Below, piece by piece: positions 46,301-53,758 of a stretch of 64,000 nucleotides of DNA. How positions within the stretch are numbered: position 1 is the first letter of the stretch; the number at the start of each line of letters is the position of its first letter. The position numbers were made by a program, and so were the translations under genes. This DNA comes from CAZSXU01 sp964610505. GTDB lineage: Bacteria; Arandabacterota; Arandabacteria; JAGLYR01. Location: the NCBI GenBank assembly GCA_964610505.1, contig CAZSXU010000009.1, positions 1 to 64,000 on the forward strand, in the 5' to 3' direction. Under the pieces are notes generated by a model that did no database searches, was not told the origin of the DNA, and saw nothing but the letters and a program-made list of their open reading frames with translations.

Positions 46301-47214
46301 TCGGGGCCGGATTCCAGGAGAACGGCGCTTCGCAACGACTCCAGCCGAACGTCCAGCTGCGAGCTCGTCTCAAAACCGGCCACGAAGCGCTCACACAGTC
46401 CGGACGTCTCCCTCGGCAGGACTCCCAGGGAGACGAGTTCCTCCTGCTTGGCGGCCGCCGAGAGCGAGGAGCTCCTCAACACGGACAGCGCTTCGGGAAG
46501 AAGAACGGCCGCCCTCTCCTCAGAGATGGCGATCTCATCGGCGCCCGAGAACAGGAAGAAGCAATCGCCCTTCTCGAGCCGTCGTTCATATCGCTGCCTC
46601 AGCGCTTCGACCCGCTCGACGTACTCGTCCCGACTCGGCGACCCTGTGCCGTCGGGACCGTACATCTCGCTGACCATTCTCATGCGCGAACCGCCGAACT
46701 GGATCCGCCTGATCTCGCCCTGGAAGCTCTCCAGGACCCAGATCCCGTTTTCATCCCTGTACATGTCTCTGACGCAGGGCAGATTCCGGTAGTAGTCGGT
46801 GACGCGCTCGTAGGCTTCATCGTAGGGGTGATGCGTGAAGAGATACCACTGCTTGGCCGTATCGAAGAGGAGGCCTCCGGGCTCGCGAATGCGGAGCGCC
46901 TCCTCGAGTGTGCTCTGGCGGGTGAGGCCCGCCGGGAATCCGGGGTCGTGATCGAAGCGGTATCTCACCTCCGGCGGCCAGGGGAGAGGTTGAGTGACCT
47001 GGATGCCGTTGATGTGGACGGCCAGCTCCACCCGATCGACCGAATACGGGGCGTCGAGATAGCGGCCCTCCCAGAAAACGAACCCTCGATCGACCGGTTC
47101 GCCGCGAAAGGTGCCGAATCCGGAAGACTCCTGACCCCCCGCCGGAGTCACGTGGAGAATCATGGCCACGAGGGTCAGCAACAGCAGCACACCGGCCGTG
47201 TTTCGCGTACACAT
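43324..47214 (-). CDS. secreted caspase/gingipain-like protein with VWA domain and sorting-type C-terminus
   Basis: A 1296-residue exported protein. The signal peptide (TAGVLLLLTLVAMILHVTPAGG) leads a long N-terminal region. A core follows with VLYYACHGEP (His419-Gly420) and ITILSCCYGFENG (Cys494/495), the His-Gly and Cys strand ends typical of clan CD peptidases (caspases, gingipains, CHAT). A VWA domain runs from about 688 to 875 with an intact MIDAS (D696, S698, S700, T771, D799). Beta-sandwich repeats and a FlgD/Por-type C-terminal domain (NPFGRATEIGF to IYFVRLEAGG) complete it. The ATG at 47214 has AAGGGGG upstream. Activity and partner are unknown; a surface protease or adhesin is likely. 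Confidence 0.78.
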   Translation of the reverse strand: MCTRNTAGVLLLLTLVAMILHVTPAGGQESSGFGTFRGEPVDRGFVFWEGRYLDAPYSVDRVELAVHINGIQVTQPLPWPPEVRYRFDHDPGFPAGLTRQSTLEEALRIREPGGLLFDTAKQWYLFTHHPYDEAYERVTDYYRNLPCVRDMYRDENGIWVLESFQGEIRRIQFGGSRMRMVSEMYGPDGTGSPSRDEYVERVEALRQRYERRLEKGDCFFLFSGADEIAISEERAAVLLPEALSVLRSSSLSAAAKQEELVSLGVLPRETSGLCERFVAGFETSSQLDVRLESLRSAVLLESGPDALPLPPRNVDLDARERKDLRLRSGEERGERLKNDGAYSPDGTFLYAWCGYTYDPAFSGFPAEIAAVGDYVRDQDYNVSLCIYTDDDDEDGDCEECTYGNLQNMRFADVLYYACHGEPSGGGNYLEMVVLESQAQILAWCGNDPLVVPVELTGENWPTGHPWVATGTTAWATAHWNAMLTQSRAITILSCCYGFENGWAAACGGGVAFGYNTWTTGIACETNNEELLRRMNGSLGDGDHRMAGEAYDDMPAHLRDFRIVPAGAKVTLCPATEDKFPEGAADESGTGHFMVDTYCQDNIPAGEALEFAISRGVQISNVRWEGSGKVRKVLFDWTGTGDWEVTVTALAEKFRSWGAAVAGSHRMDGNRVTPNGDNVTWTFFHESPGPDIILVLDSSGSMANENKLSWAKAAARYFVDNTRALDWLGIVSFSSFSRLVAPLTFIPDSSPYDPVKQLLKSALYTITAGGNTNFGAGLQTAYDQLAASGTPQKFVVFMSDGYHNTGTYAAQVAAFQAMGWPIFTVGFGAEADVATLMQIALQTGGMYFPATTTDIQAIYDLIQIIIGGSTGLRVSHGWINPGQTVVEEVVVPAGAAGAQFSLFWPTQALDLTLTAPDGSAITPGVAMHVSEIAYVETPSYAYYEVDSPLPGVWRAHVTGVEVPDGGAEYGLNVAADAAVSCNFLAFDALYEPGDPVLARVSLRKRTGDSWGAVVGAEVSGRLIRPDGGVASLVLNDAGVEGDAVASDGIYSALFQNTDVTGSYALTVTASGTVLPEDFEPELRKTIQVGDYARVGLAAAGFRPEPETSVETSPSGIAARVVGCGAEIDPASIVLTVDGIGVPHSYDPSGQIVVWEPLEPLAEGEHAVILDLSDVHGVPVPQAAWSFTVGSYAAVEATDLAEMSEPVAFGLYSVAPNPFGRATEIGFGLPEHGRVNLTVHDVRGRLVRELVSGLRSADRHSVSWDGRDDSGRIVPPGIYFVRLEAGGDRATGKILVVR

Positions 47215-47503
47215 CGTCTGCCCCCTTTCGTCTGGCCTGGATAATGCACGAGTGTTCTCTGGGCCGAGGTGTAAGATCGAGGTGCAAGATCCAGGAAGAG
47301 CGATGGAGAAGGAGAGAGACACAGCGAGAGATTCCGAACCAGGACATCACACGAAAGACGCTGCGTTCTCCATTGCGGTTGACTCTCGGTTCACCGGCCC
47401 GGCAACGGGGTGTGAGCGCCCGGCTTAGGAGCTCGGCGTGAGGCCTCGCGTTCCCCGGGGCCGCTCCCACGGACATCTTGCCGGACAGGGGAAGGCGCCA
47501 ATG

Positions 47504-47532
47504 ATTCTAGCAGAGCGCGCGTATTATCTCAA
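47504..47532 (-). promoter_or_regulatory. sigma70-type promoter of the caspase-like/VWA gene
   Basis: TTGAGA (47527-47532) and TAGAAT (47504-47509), 17 bp apart on the minus strand. The leader to the ATG at 47214 is unusually long, about 283 nt, with room for post-transcriptional control. Confidence 0.62.
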
Positions 47533-47679
47533 GCTAAATATCATCGCCCTCCAGACGTATGAGCCAGCGTCATTGTCTCGATCTCTCTCTACTCTTTACT
47601 TCGCCGGTCTCGAGCTGCGGAGTCCGGCAGAGTCGGGCCGCCCGGCCCCGGCGGCGCGGAACGTGGGTCTCACAAGATC

Positions 47680-47708
47680 TTGCCGTCGGCAACCCATGGT
47701 GCTAGAGT
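47680..47708 (+). promoter_or_regulatory. sigma70-type promoter of the M24 peptidase gene
   Basis: TTGCCG (47680-47685) and TAGAGT (47703-47708), 17 bp apart on the plus strand, about 40 nt before the start codon. Confidence 0.55.
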
Positions 47709-47754
47709 TACGCCGTTGGGTTGGGGCCCGCCTTTGAGCCGACGGGAGGGAATG

Positions 47755-48951
47755 ATGTCATCTGTCACCGACAAGATCCTCAAGGAGAAAGTGGAACAGA
47801 CCATCCGGCTGCTCGAGCGTGAGGGCATCGATCTCTGGATGACGTTCGTCCGGGAATCTTCCACGATTCACGATCCCGCCCTGGATCTCATCTGCGGTAT
47901 GAACCTGACGTGGCCGTCCGTTCTGCTGATCTCGCGAACCGGAGAGAAGACAGCCATCATCGGAAATCTCGAAGTCGCCGCGCTCGAGACGAAAGGCGTT
48001 TACGATCAAATCGTCGGCTATGACGTCGGCGTGAAGGAACCCCTCGTCGAAGCGCTCAACCGGATCGCACCGCGGACCATTGCCGTCAACTACTCCGAGA
48101 ACAACCTGATGGCCGACGGGCTGACCCACGGATTGTTTCTCATGCTACAGACGCTTCTCTCGGGGACCCCCTATGCGGACCGCTTCGTCTCGTCGGACCG
48201 TCTGGTTTCTTCCCTTCGGGGCATCAAGTCTTCCACGGAGATCGATTGTCTGCGTAAAGCGGTCCGGTCCGCGGAGGCGATCTTCGCCGCCTTCGGGACA
48301 TCGGTCGTACCGGGTCTCTCAGAGAGACAGACGGCCGAGTTCTTCCACGGCGAGCTTAAGAGGCGCGGCCTGGAACCGGCCTGGGACCTGGACCATTGCC
48401 CAAGCGTCACGGCGGGACCGGACTCGCCGTTCGGTCATGCGGGTCCTCTCGACTATGCGGTCCAGAGCGGTCAGACCATCGGCGTGGACTTCGGGGTCAA
48501 GGAGGACGGCTACTGTTCGGATCTCCAGCGCCTGTGGTACGTCCCGAAAGCAGGAGAGACGGGACCGCCGGCGGAAGTGAGGAGGGCCTTTGACGCCGTT
48601 CGCGGCAGCATCGAGGCCGCTTTCCGCATGGTCAGGCCGGGCGAGGTGGGCCACGCGGTGGACACGGCGGCCCGTGAGTACCTGAAGAAACGCGGTTTCG
48701 ACGAATACCCGCACGCCCTCGGACACCAGATCGGGCGATCCGTCCACGATGGCGCTTCACTCATCGGGCCGAAGTGGGAGAAATACGGCGACACGACCTC
48801 CCGCCCTCTCGAGACAGGTAACGTGTTCACGCTCGAGCTGGAAGTCCAGATTCCTCAGGGCCTCGTGAGTCTCGAGGAAGACATCCTGATCACCGAGACG
48901 GGTTGCGAGTATCTGTCCAATCCGCAGACGGAGATCTGGATCGCGGGGTAG
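47755..48951 (+). CDS. M24-family aminopeptidase (Xaa-Pro peptidase-like)
   Basis: A 398-residue pita-bread metallopeptidase. An N-terminal creatinase-like domain (to about 155) is followed by the catalytic part. The metal ligands are readable: VDFGVKEDGYCSD (two Asp), HALGHQIGRSVHDG (His), TLELEV (Glu) and SLEEDILIT (Glu). Such enzymes remove residues before proline or act as prolidases; exact specificity is open. Two adjacent ATG codons (47752, 47755) follow GGGAGGG; the second has better spacing. It is one of only two plus-strand genes and has its own promoter. Confidence 0.9.
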   Translation: MSSVTDKILKEKVEQTIRLLEREGIDLWMTFVRESSTIHDPALDLICGMNLTWPSVLLISRTGEKTAIIGNLEVAALETKGVYDQIVGYDVGVKEPLVEALNRIAPRTIAVNYSENNLMADGLTHGLFLMLQTLLSGTPYADRFVSSDRLVSSLRGIKSSTEIDCLRKAVRSAEAIFAAFGTSVVPGLSERQTAEFFHGELKRRGLEPAWDLDHCPSVTAGPDSPFGHAGPLDYAVQSGQTIGVDFGVKEDGYCSDLQRLWYVPKAGETGPPAEVRRAFDAVRGSIEAAFRMVRPGEVGHAVDTAAREYLKKRGFDEYPHALGHQIGRSVHDGASLIGPKWEKYGDTTSRPLETGNVFTLELEVQIPQGLVSLEEDILITETGCEYLSNPQTEIWIAG

Positions 48952-48999
48952 GCGAAACCCGTAGCCATAGATTACACAGACCGCGCAGATTCAGAGAAC

Positions 49000-49027
49000 G
49001 CGGTGAGGCCAATGCTCGCCTCACCGC
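49000..49027. terminator. bidirectional terminator candidate between convergent genes
   Basis: GCGGTGAGGC (49000-49009) and GCCTCACCGC (49018-49027) form a perfect 10-bp stem with an 8-base loop. It lies midway between the M24 peptidase end (48951) and the cytochrome gene end (49068). The following T-run is weak on both strands. Confidence 0.6.
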
Positions 49028-49067
49028 TTCTGAGTGTTTCGCTTCGTGATCTTCGTGTCCTTCCTCG

Positions 49068-51737
49068 CTACTTGAGCAGCACGGCCTTCTTGGTAAACCG
49101 GTGTTCACCGGACTCGTAGCGAATCCAGTACACGCCGGCGGCCATGTCCCTGCCGTGATCGTCCCGGCCGTCCCACAGAGCATACCGACGTCCGGGTTCC
49201 TGAACCTCGTCCACCAGAGTCCGGACGAGACGGCCGCCCACGTCGTAAACGCCGATCTTCACCTGCGCCCGGTCGCCCACGGAGTAGTGAACGGTCGTCA
49301 GAGGGTTAAACGGGTTCGGGAAGTTCTGGCAGAGGTCGTAGACAAACCGAGGGCCGGCCTCCGCCGCCTCGACATCCGTGGTCGCCGTGACGCTGACGGG
49401 GATCGATACCTGAGCGATGACCTCGGGCGGCGACTTGCCTTGCGCCACCCAGGCGTTATAGAGATCCTGACCCGCCGAGTTCGTGGTGTTTTCATCCCTC
49501 AGGAACTCCACATACTTCTTAGAGGTCGACTGGTAGTACAGAGTCACGTGTGCCGTCTCGGCCTCGACCGGCAGGAAGTACTCGGTGTCGTCCCAGTACT
49601 GGCCGTCGGCGTAATCGTACCCCACGGGCGGGGACTGGACGGCCTGGAAACCGGCGTACGTGTATCCCCGCGGGGGAATCCGGTTGTCGAAGTACACGGT
49701 GTCGCTCAGGACGAAGTGGAAGGACTTCCCGGCGGGGAAACCCAATGCCGCGGCCAGACCGGGACTCAGGCCGGGATGGGTTTCATAGATCTTGAGCTGC
49801 TCATCGTGCGAGAGCTCGGCCGTCCCGAAGTCATAGGCGCCCGACTCGAACACCTGCTGGCCCGCTCCATCGACAGCCTTCACGTTGATCCAGACCCGCC
49901 TTCCCTCCGGATACCCCGAAGGAAGCCGGTGACCGGTTTCGTTGGTCACGCGAACCGTCAGCCCGAACTCCTCGGGCGTCGCGTCAAGCGAGGCCGCCAG
50001 CTGGATCATGGCCCGGGCCCGCACTTTCGCAGCCTGGAGCTGGGCTATATCCACTTCGTCCGGGAAGAAGTCGGCGATGATATCCGGCACAAACGTGTTT
50101 CCGCCCGTGAAGTCGTGGAGACCCAAGTCCGAGCGGGTCGGCGCGCCGGGTTCGTTGCAGCCCTTGGCGGTCACGTCCCTCATGTGACAATCCTGACAGG
50201 TGGAAACGATGCCGTCCGGCTTATCGCCCGCAAACTGGGGAGCGTATACGCCGACGGATGCGTACTCGCTCGCCGTCCACTCGCTGTACGTTCTCTCGAC
50301 GGGGAACATGTTCCGGATCTGCATGTCGGGGTGTTCCTCGTCAAAGGCGCTCGGCACATAGTCGCCCGGAGACACCTGCAGGAACACGGGACTACTCACA
50401 TCGTGACATGTCCCGCAGAGATCGGATGAGCGGAAGAAAGGTGAATGGACGGTCGCGTGGCTGGCCTGCGCATCGTCATAGGGACCGCGGCGAAGCGGGG
50501 TCGGATCGTTGATGAACTGGCCGTTGCCGTACTGGAGGGGCAGAGGCGAAACCGTCGCCAGGACCGCTTCGTCCTCAAACGGACTCACGCCGAACTCGTA
50601 GTCGAAGTCCACCATGCGGTGACAATAATCGCAGTGGAGACCGTGGCGGTCCTTTGCGTTGAGCATGTCCCCGCTCGTGTCGACGGAGCGTCCCTCCTGC
50701 CATCCTCCGGGCGAGTGGCACCGGATGCACAGATCGCCCGACCCCGGCGCGTCCTGCTCGGCGATTGCCATGCAGGCGAAGAAGAAGGGATCCCGGGCCG
50801 CCTGGGCCATCATGCTGCCTCGCCAGACGTACCAGGGTTCATTGGCGGTGTCGTAGTTGCCGTGGCAGGTTGCGCAGGAGACGTCCGGGTCCTCCAGAAT
50901 GGCCCCCTCGTGAGGTTGAGTCCCGGACATTTCCACGTCACGGAGAGTGGTCGGCACGATTCCTGGCGGGCGGCCGATAATCGTGAAATCGGCGTCGCTG
51001 TCGTCGGACCCGCTGTTTCCGGCGTTGTCGACGGCAACGACCCGGATTCTGCTCTCCGCCCCGGGGTAGTTCGGAACAAACCATGAGAAGCCGGTTCCCG
51101 GAGCCTGATTCGTAGCAACCGGCTTGAATGATGCGCCGCTATCGTCGGACAGATAGACGTTCACGTGCGAAATCCCGCTGGCATCGGTGGCGGTGAAGGT
51201 GACGGAGTAATAGCTGCTGGCCGTGAGACTCTCGCCGCCGTTCGGCGTATGGACCGTCACATCAGGCGGAGTGGTATCGCTGGCGCCGGCAGGTGTCAGG
51301 TACGGCTGGACTTCGGCCACCGGAATGTTCAACACATTGGCGACGTTGCTCGCTCTGAGTCCGGGAAAGGTCGGGGTGTTCGGGAAAACCACGCTGGTGA
51401 TTTCCGCCAGATTGCTGTATCCGTCCCCATCCGAGTCGTCGTTCTCGACGGCCAGAATGGCGTCCGGATCGCTCAGTCCGTTGTTCCGCCCGACTTCGAT
51501 CCCCAAACCGTAGGGATTCCTCGGTCCTCCGCCATCGAAGTCGAAGTGGCAGACGCCGCAGTGCTTGGCATTGCTGGGGAGGTCATCCAACTGCGTGTCG
51601 ACGGCAACCGGATAGATGTCGAAGAAGTCCGCACGAATGGGATTTCGGGCCGGGGACCATTCCGGGCACAGCAGGATCAACAGCATAGACGCAGTGACCA
51701 CTGCAGTGACTCCTAAACCTAGCGGAAAACGTTTCAT
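49068..51737 (-). CDS. secreted six-heme cytochrome c-like protein with sorting-type C-terminus
   Basis: The 889-residue protein has a signal peptide, then six CxxCH heme sites: CGVCH (60-64), CATCH, CIRCH, CDYCH, CGTCH and CQDCH. A DSDGDGYSN calcium-loop-like motif (about 101-109) and an Ig-like domain (about 150-260) separate heme 1 from the rest. NETGHRLPSGYPEGRRVW resembles the C-terminal part of multiheme cytochromes of the nitrite/hydroxylamine-linked type. The last ~90 residues are a FlgD/Por-type domain (NFPNPFNPLTTVHY to KKAVLLK). It is probably an outer-surface electron carrier; redox partner unknown. Confidence 0.85.
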   Translation of the reverse strand: MKRFPLGLGVTAVVTASMLLILLCPEWSPARNPIRADFFDIYPVAVDTQLDDLPSNAKHCGVCHFDFDGGGPRNPYGLGIEVGRNNGLSDPDAILAVENDDSDGDGYSNLAEITSVVFPNTPTFPGLRASNVANVLNIPVAEVQPYLTPAGASDTTPPDVTVHTPNGGESLTASSYYSVTFTATDASGISHVNVYLSDDSGASFKPVATNQAPGTGFSWFVPNYPGAESRIRVVAVDNAGNSGSDDSDADFTIIGRPPGIVPTTLRDVEMSGTQPHEGAILEDPDVSCATCHGNYDTANEPWYVWRGSMMAQAARDPFFFACMAIAEQDAPGSGDLCIRCHSPGGWQEGRSVDTSGDMLNAKDRHGLHCDYCHRMVDFDYEFGVSPFEDEAVLATVSPLPLQYGNGQFINDPTPLRRGPYDDAQASHATVHSPFFRSSDLCGTCHDVSSPVFLQVSPGDYVPSAFDEEHPDMQIRNMFPVERTYSEWTASEYASVGVYAPQFAGDKPDGIVSTCQDCHMRDVTAKGCNEPGAPTRSDLGLHDFTGGNTFVPDIIADFFPDEVDIAQLQAAKVRARAMIQLAASLDATPEEFGLTVRVTNETGHRLPSGYPEGRRVWINVKAVDGAGQQVFESGAYDFGTAELSHDEQLKIYETHPGLSPGLAAALGFPAGKSFHFVLSDTVYFDNRIPPRGYTYAGFQAVQSPPVGYDYADGQYWDDTEYFLPVEAETAHVTLYYQSTSKKYVEFLRDENTTNSAGQDLYNAWVAQGKSPPEVIAQVSIPVSVTATTDVEAAEAGPRFVYDLCQNFPNPFNPLTTVHYSVGDRAQVKIGVYDVGGRLVRTLVDEVQEPGRRYALWDGRDDHGRDMAAGVYWIRYESGEHRFTKKAVLLK

Positions 51738-51870
51738 TGTGGCCCTCCCCGGGTTGCCGGATCTGATGGAAACGTCGAAGGCGATCTACGGCTCGATCGA
51801 TCTGCTTCCGAACTCCGAGATGAGATAACACAAAGCGTGGCTCCGCCCGACGAATCGATATGTTTTGTAG

Positions 51871-51899
51871 ATAATATCACAAACCAAGATCGAGGTCCA
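51871..51899 (-). promoter_or_regulatory. promoter candidate of the cytochrome gene
   Basis: TGGACC (51894-51899) and TATTAT (51871-51876), 17 bp apart on the minus strand, in an AT-rich island within a GC-rich region. The leader would be about 126 nt. Confidence 0.42.
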
Positions 51900-52043
51900 G
51901 CAAAACCCTCTGCCGGGATTGACAATCTCCGGCTTTCTTTGACACCTTGCGACCGCGCGCCCGTTCGGCCCCCGGAACGCGGCTTTCTTCGGCCGGAACT
52001 GACCGCGGGATGACCTCCCGAGCCCATAGGCGGGCTGCCGCCG
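51900..52043. other. rest of the 461-bp spacer between the cytochrome and SRPBCC genes
   Basis: Between the promoter at 51871-51899 and the terminator at 52044-52085 I see no gene or clear structure. Closer to the SRPBCC stop, 52165-52195 holds a run of seven-base units (CTCTCGG-CTTTCGG-TTCTCGG-CTCTCGG). Confidence 0.45.
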
Positions 52044-52085
52044 AAAAAAGCGGGCGGCCGGGGAAGGACCCTCTCCCGGCCGCCC
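52044..52085 (-). terminator. intrinsic terminator downstream of the SRPBCC gene
   Basis: GGGCGGCCGGG (52052-52062) pairs with CCCGGCCGCCC (52075-52085), and on the minus strand GCTTTTTTCGG follows. It lies about 115 bases beyond the SRPBCC stop. Confidence 0.82.
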
Positions 52086-52198
52086 ATCTTCGGTGTGTGT
52101 GAGAAACCTCTACCTTTTGGCCCATGTCCCCCAAGCGGGGGGCAAGGTGATCTTGGTGGTATCGGGCTCTCGGCTTTCGGTTCTCGGCTCTCGGTCTT

Positions 52199-52684
52199 CT
52201 AGGGTGGGTTCTTCCAATCGACGGGTCCGATGGTGAAACGGTGTTTCAAACGGGGCAGCACGATCTTCCTCCAGGCGCGCGTGAAGTAGGCAAACGCCTC
52301 GTCCCACTGTTCCCCCTCGCCCCACCCGTCGTGCGTCAGGATCACTCGCGTGCGTCCCTCGGACAAGCTCTGCAATCTCACGACGAGGTGCGTCCGCTGC
52401 ATTCGAATTGCATGAAGGTGCGGCGGCGCGTTCCAGGTCACGGCCAGCATCCGCCCGGGCTGGAGGGCCATGATTCTCATCCCCTCCGCGCCCCGTTGTC
52501 CCGGCGGCGCCTCCGGGTCGAAGAGAATCTCATAGAGACCGTCGATTCCCAGATCCACTCGAGCCGCCGGAGCGAAGAAACTTCGAATACCCTCCTCCGT
52601 TGTCCATGCCTTCCAGACCTCGTCCACGGGAGCATCGATAATGATGTCTTCCCTGATCACGCGTTCCGGGTTCACCTGTGACAT
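52199..52684 (-). CDS. SRPBCC/AHSA1-family protein
   Basis: The 161-residue protein has the helix-grip start of AHSA1/START-like proteins (IIIDAPVDEVWKAWTTEEGIRSFFAP) and the late HDGWGEGEQWDEAFAYFTRAW segment. The family binds hydrophobic ligands or acts as a chaperone cofactor; no specific role can be given. It stands alone between a repeat region and its own terminator. Confidence 0.82.
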   Translation of the reverse strand: MSQVNPERVIREDIIIDAPVDEVWKAWTTEEGIRSFFAPAARVDLGIDGLYEILFDPEAPPGQRGAEGMRIMALQPGRMLAVTWNAPPHLHAIRMQRTHLVVRLQSLSEGRTRVILTHDGWGEGEQWDEAFAYFTRAWRKIVLPRLKHRFTIGPVDWKNPP

Positions 52685-52736
52685 CCACTACTCCATTGCA
52701 AGGAAGCGAAAGCCGGAGTACCTACACCCCGGGCCG

Positions 52737-52866
52737 GCCGCAGGGAAGACTCGCCGGAGCGACGACAGGGCGTGGGGTTCTTCAACGCCGCGGGTCACCC
52801 CTCTCCTCGCCGATCCGAATCCCCCCTTCACGCCATGGAGGAGCGACGCCGAGCCTTTCCCGCGGC
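52737..52866. repeat. structured intergenic element, copy D1
   Basis: Outer stem 52737-52757 with 52847-52866 (AGGGAAGACTCG against CGAGCCTTTCCC); second stem GGCGTG (52769-52774) with CACGCC (52829-52834); central GGG-TCA-CCC (52792-52800). The loop string TTCAACGCC is shared with copies B and C. Confidence 0.8.
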
Positions 52867-52916
52867 AAGAGGCCCCCGCCGGAGATCCGAATGCCGCAAC
52901 ACGCGATCCCGGGCCG

Positions 52917-53046
52917 GCCGCAGGGAAGACTCGCCGGAGCGACGACAGGGCGTGGGGTTCTTCAACGCCGCGGGTCACCCCTCTCCTCGCCGATCCGAAT
53001 CCCCCCTTCACGCCATGGAGGAGAGACGCCGAGCCCTTCCCGCGGC
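52917..53046. repeat. structured intergenic element, copy D2
   Basis: Near-identical to D1, 180 bp away. Its right arm has GCCCTTCCC where D1 has GCCTTTCCC, a change in the outer stem. It ends 68 bases before the end of the phosphatase gene. Confidence 0.8.
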
Positions 53047-53113
53047 AAGAGGCCCCCGCCGGAGATCCGAATGCCGCAACACGCGATCTCGGCCCGGCCA
53101 AGAGCAAGCATCC

Positions 53114-53758
53114 CTATGCACCGGCGAGGTATTCCAGCGCCCCGCCCAGATCTGCAATTCGAGTGTGGGGAATCTTCGCCCGTTCACAGTGGTCGGCCAG
53201 ATCGCCCTTGGCCAGAATCACGTCGGCGTGCGGCAGGGCGCACAGATCCGAGAGCCCGTCCCCGATGAACACCGTACCGTAGCCGGCCGTCTTGTAGCGG
53301 CCGACGTGGTAGCCCTTGCAGTTGGCGCAGCGCCGGCATCCCTGATCGTAATAGGGAAACGACGGCCGAAGCCGCTTTCCTTCGAACTCCACCCGGTTGG
53401 CGAAGCAGGGAACTCGAATTCCGTGGCGATGGAGGATGCAGTCAATGTATTCGCGAAAACCGTCGCTCACGATGCAGATCGGAATCGAGCGGTTGCGAGC
53501 CCATTCCACAATCTCGTGAAAACGGGGATCGATGTCCTGCCGGGAGGCGAAATCCTCGAGGTCCTCGAGCGTGGCCAGAGTGAGCGCACTTTCTTTCTCC
53601 AGGCACTCTCGGGACCCGATCCGTCCCTCCTCCCACTCCCGCACCACGTCTTCCCACGGGGGCCGGGCGAAGGTCCGGAAAAACGCGTGTCCTACATCGG
53701 TGCAGGCGACCGTGCCGTCGAAATCACACACGATCGCCGGATCCACGCGGCTACTCAT
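53114..53758 (-). CDS. HAD-family phosphatase, MtnX-like
   Basis: A 214-residue HAD phosphatase: CDFDGTVACTD (motif I), IVSDGF (motif II) and FIGDGLSDLCALPHADV (motif IV). A CRRCANCKG pair insertion near the middle is typical of the MtnX/2,3-diketo-5-methylthio-1-phosphopentane phosphatase branch. It may act in methionine salvage, though no other salvage gene is present, or on phosphoserine-like substrates. It overlaps the protease gene by eight bases. Confidence 0.83.
   Translation of the reverse strand: MSSRVDPAIVCDFDGTVACTDVGHAFFRTFARPPWEDVVREWEEGRIGSRECLEKESALTLATLEDLEDFASRQDIDPRFHEIVEWARNRSIPICIVSDGFREYIDCILHRHGIRVPCFANRVEFEGKRLRPSFPYYDQGCRRCANCKGYHVGRYKTAGYGTVFIGDGLSDLCALPHADVILAKGDLADHCERAKIPHTRIADLGGALEYLAGA

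Larger units (their letters stand above)
47215..47754. other. divergent intergenic region, 540 bp
   Basis: It holds back-to-back promoters at 47504-47532 (minus) and 47680-47708 (plus). The minus-strand leader of about 283 nt includes a 13-base direct repeat (GATCTTGCACCTC, GATCTTACACCTC) and a GCCTGGATAATGCACGA motif (47235-47251) close to ones at 400 and 560. No gene is apparent. Confidence 0.5.
52729..53088. repeat. 180-bp tandem duplication carrying two structured elements
   Basis: The block starting near CCCGGGCCGGCCGCAGGGAA is repeated at an offset of exactly 180 bp (52741 and 52921) with a few substitutions. Each unit is one structured palindrome (52737-52866, 52917-53046) plus a linker GGAGATCCGAATGCCGCAAC. 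Confidence 0.88.

Noticed and set aside
52729..53088. CRISPR array
   Set aside because: Only two 180-bp units with no unique spacers; the unit is a palindromic element, not a short repeat.
52688..53107. Open frames in the 180-bp tandem repeat
   Set aside because: Same reason: frames arise from the structured repeat on both strands, with no ribosome-binding site or homology.
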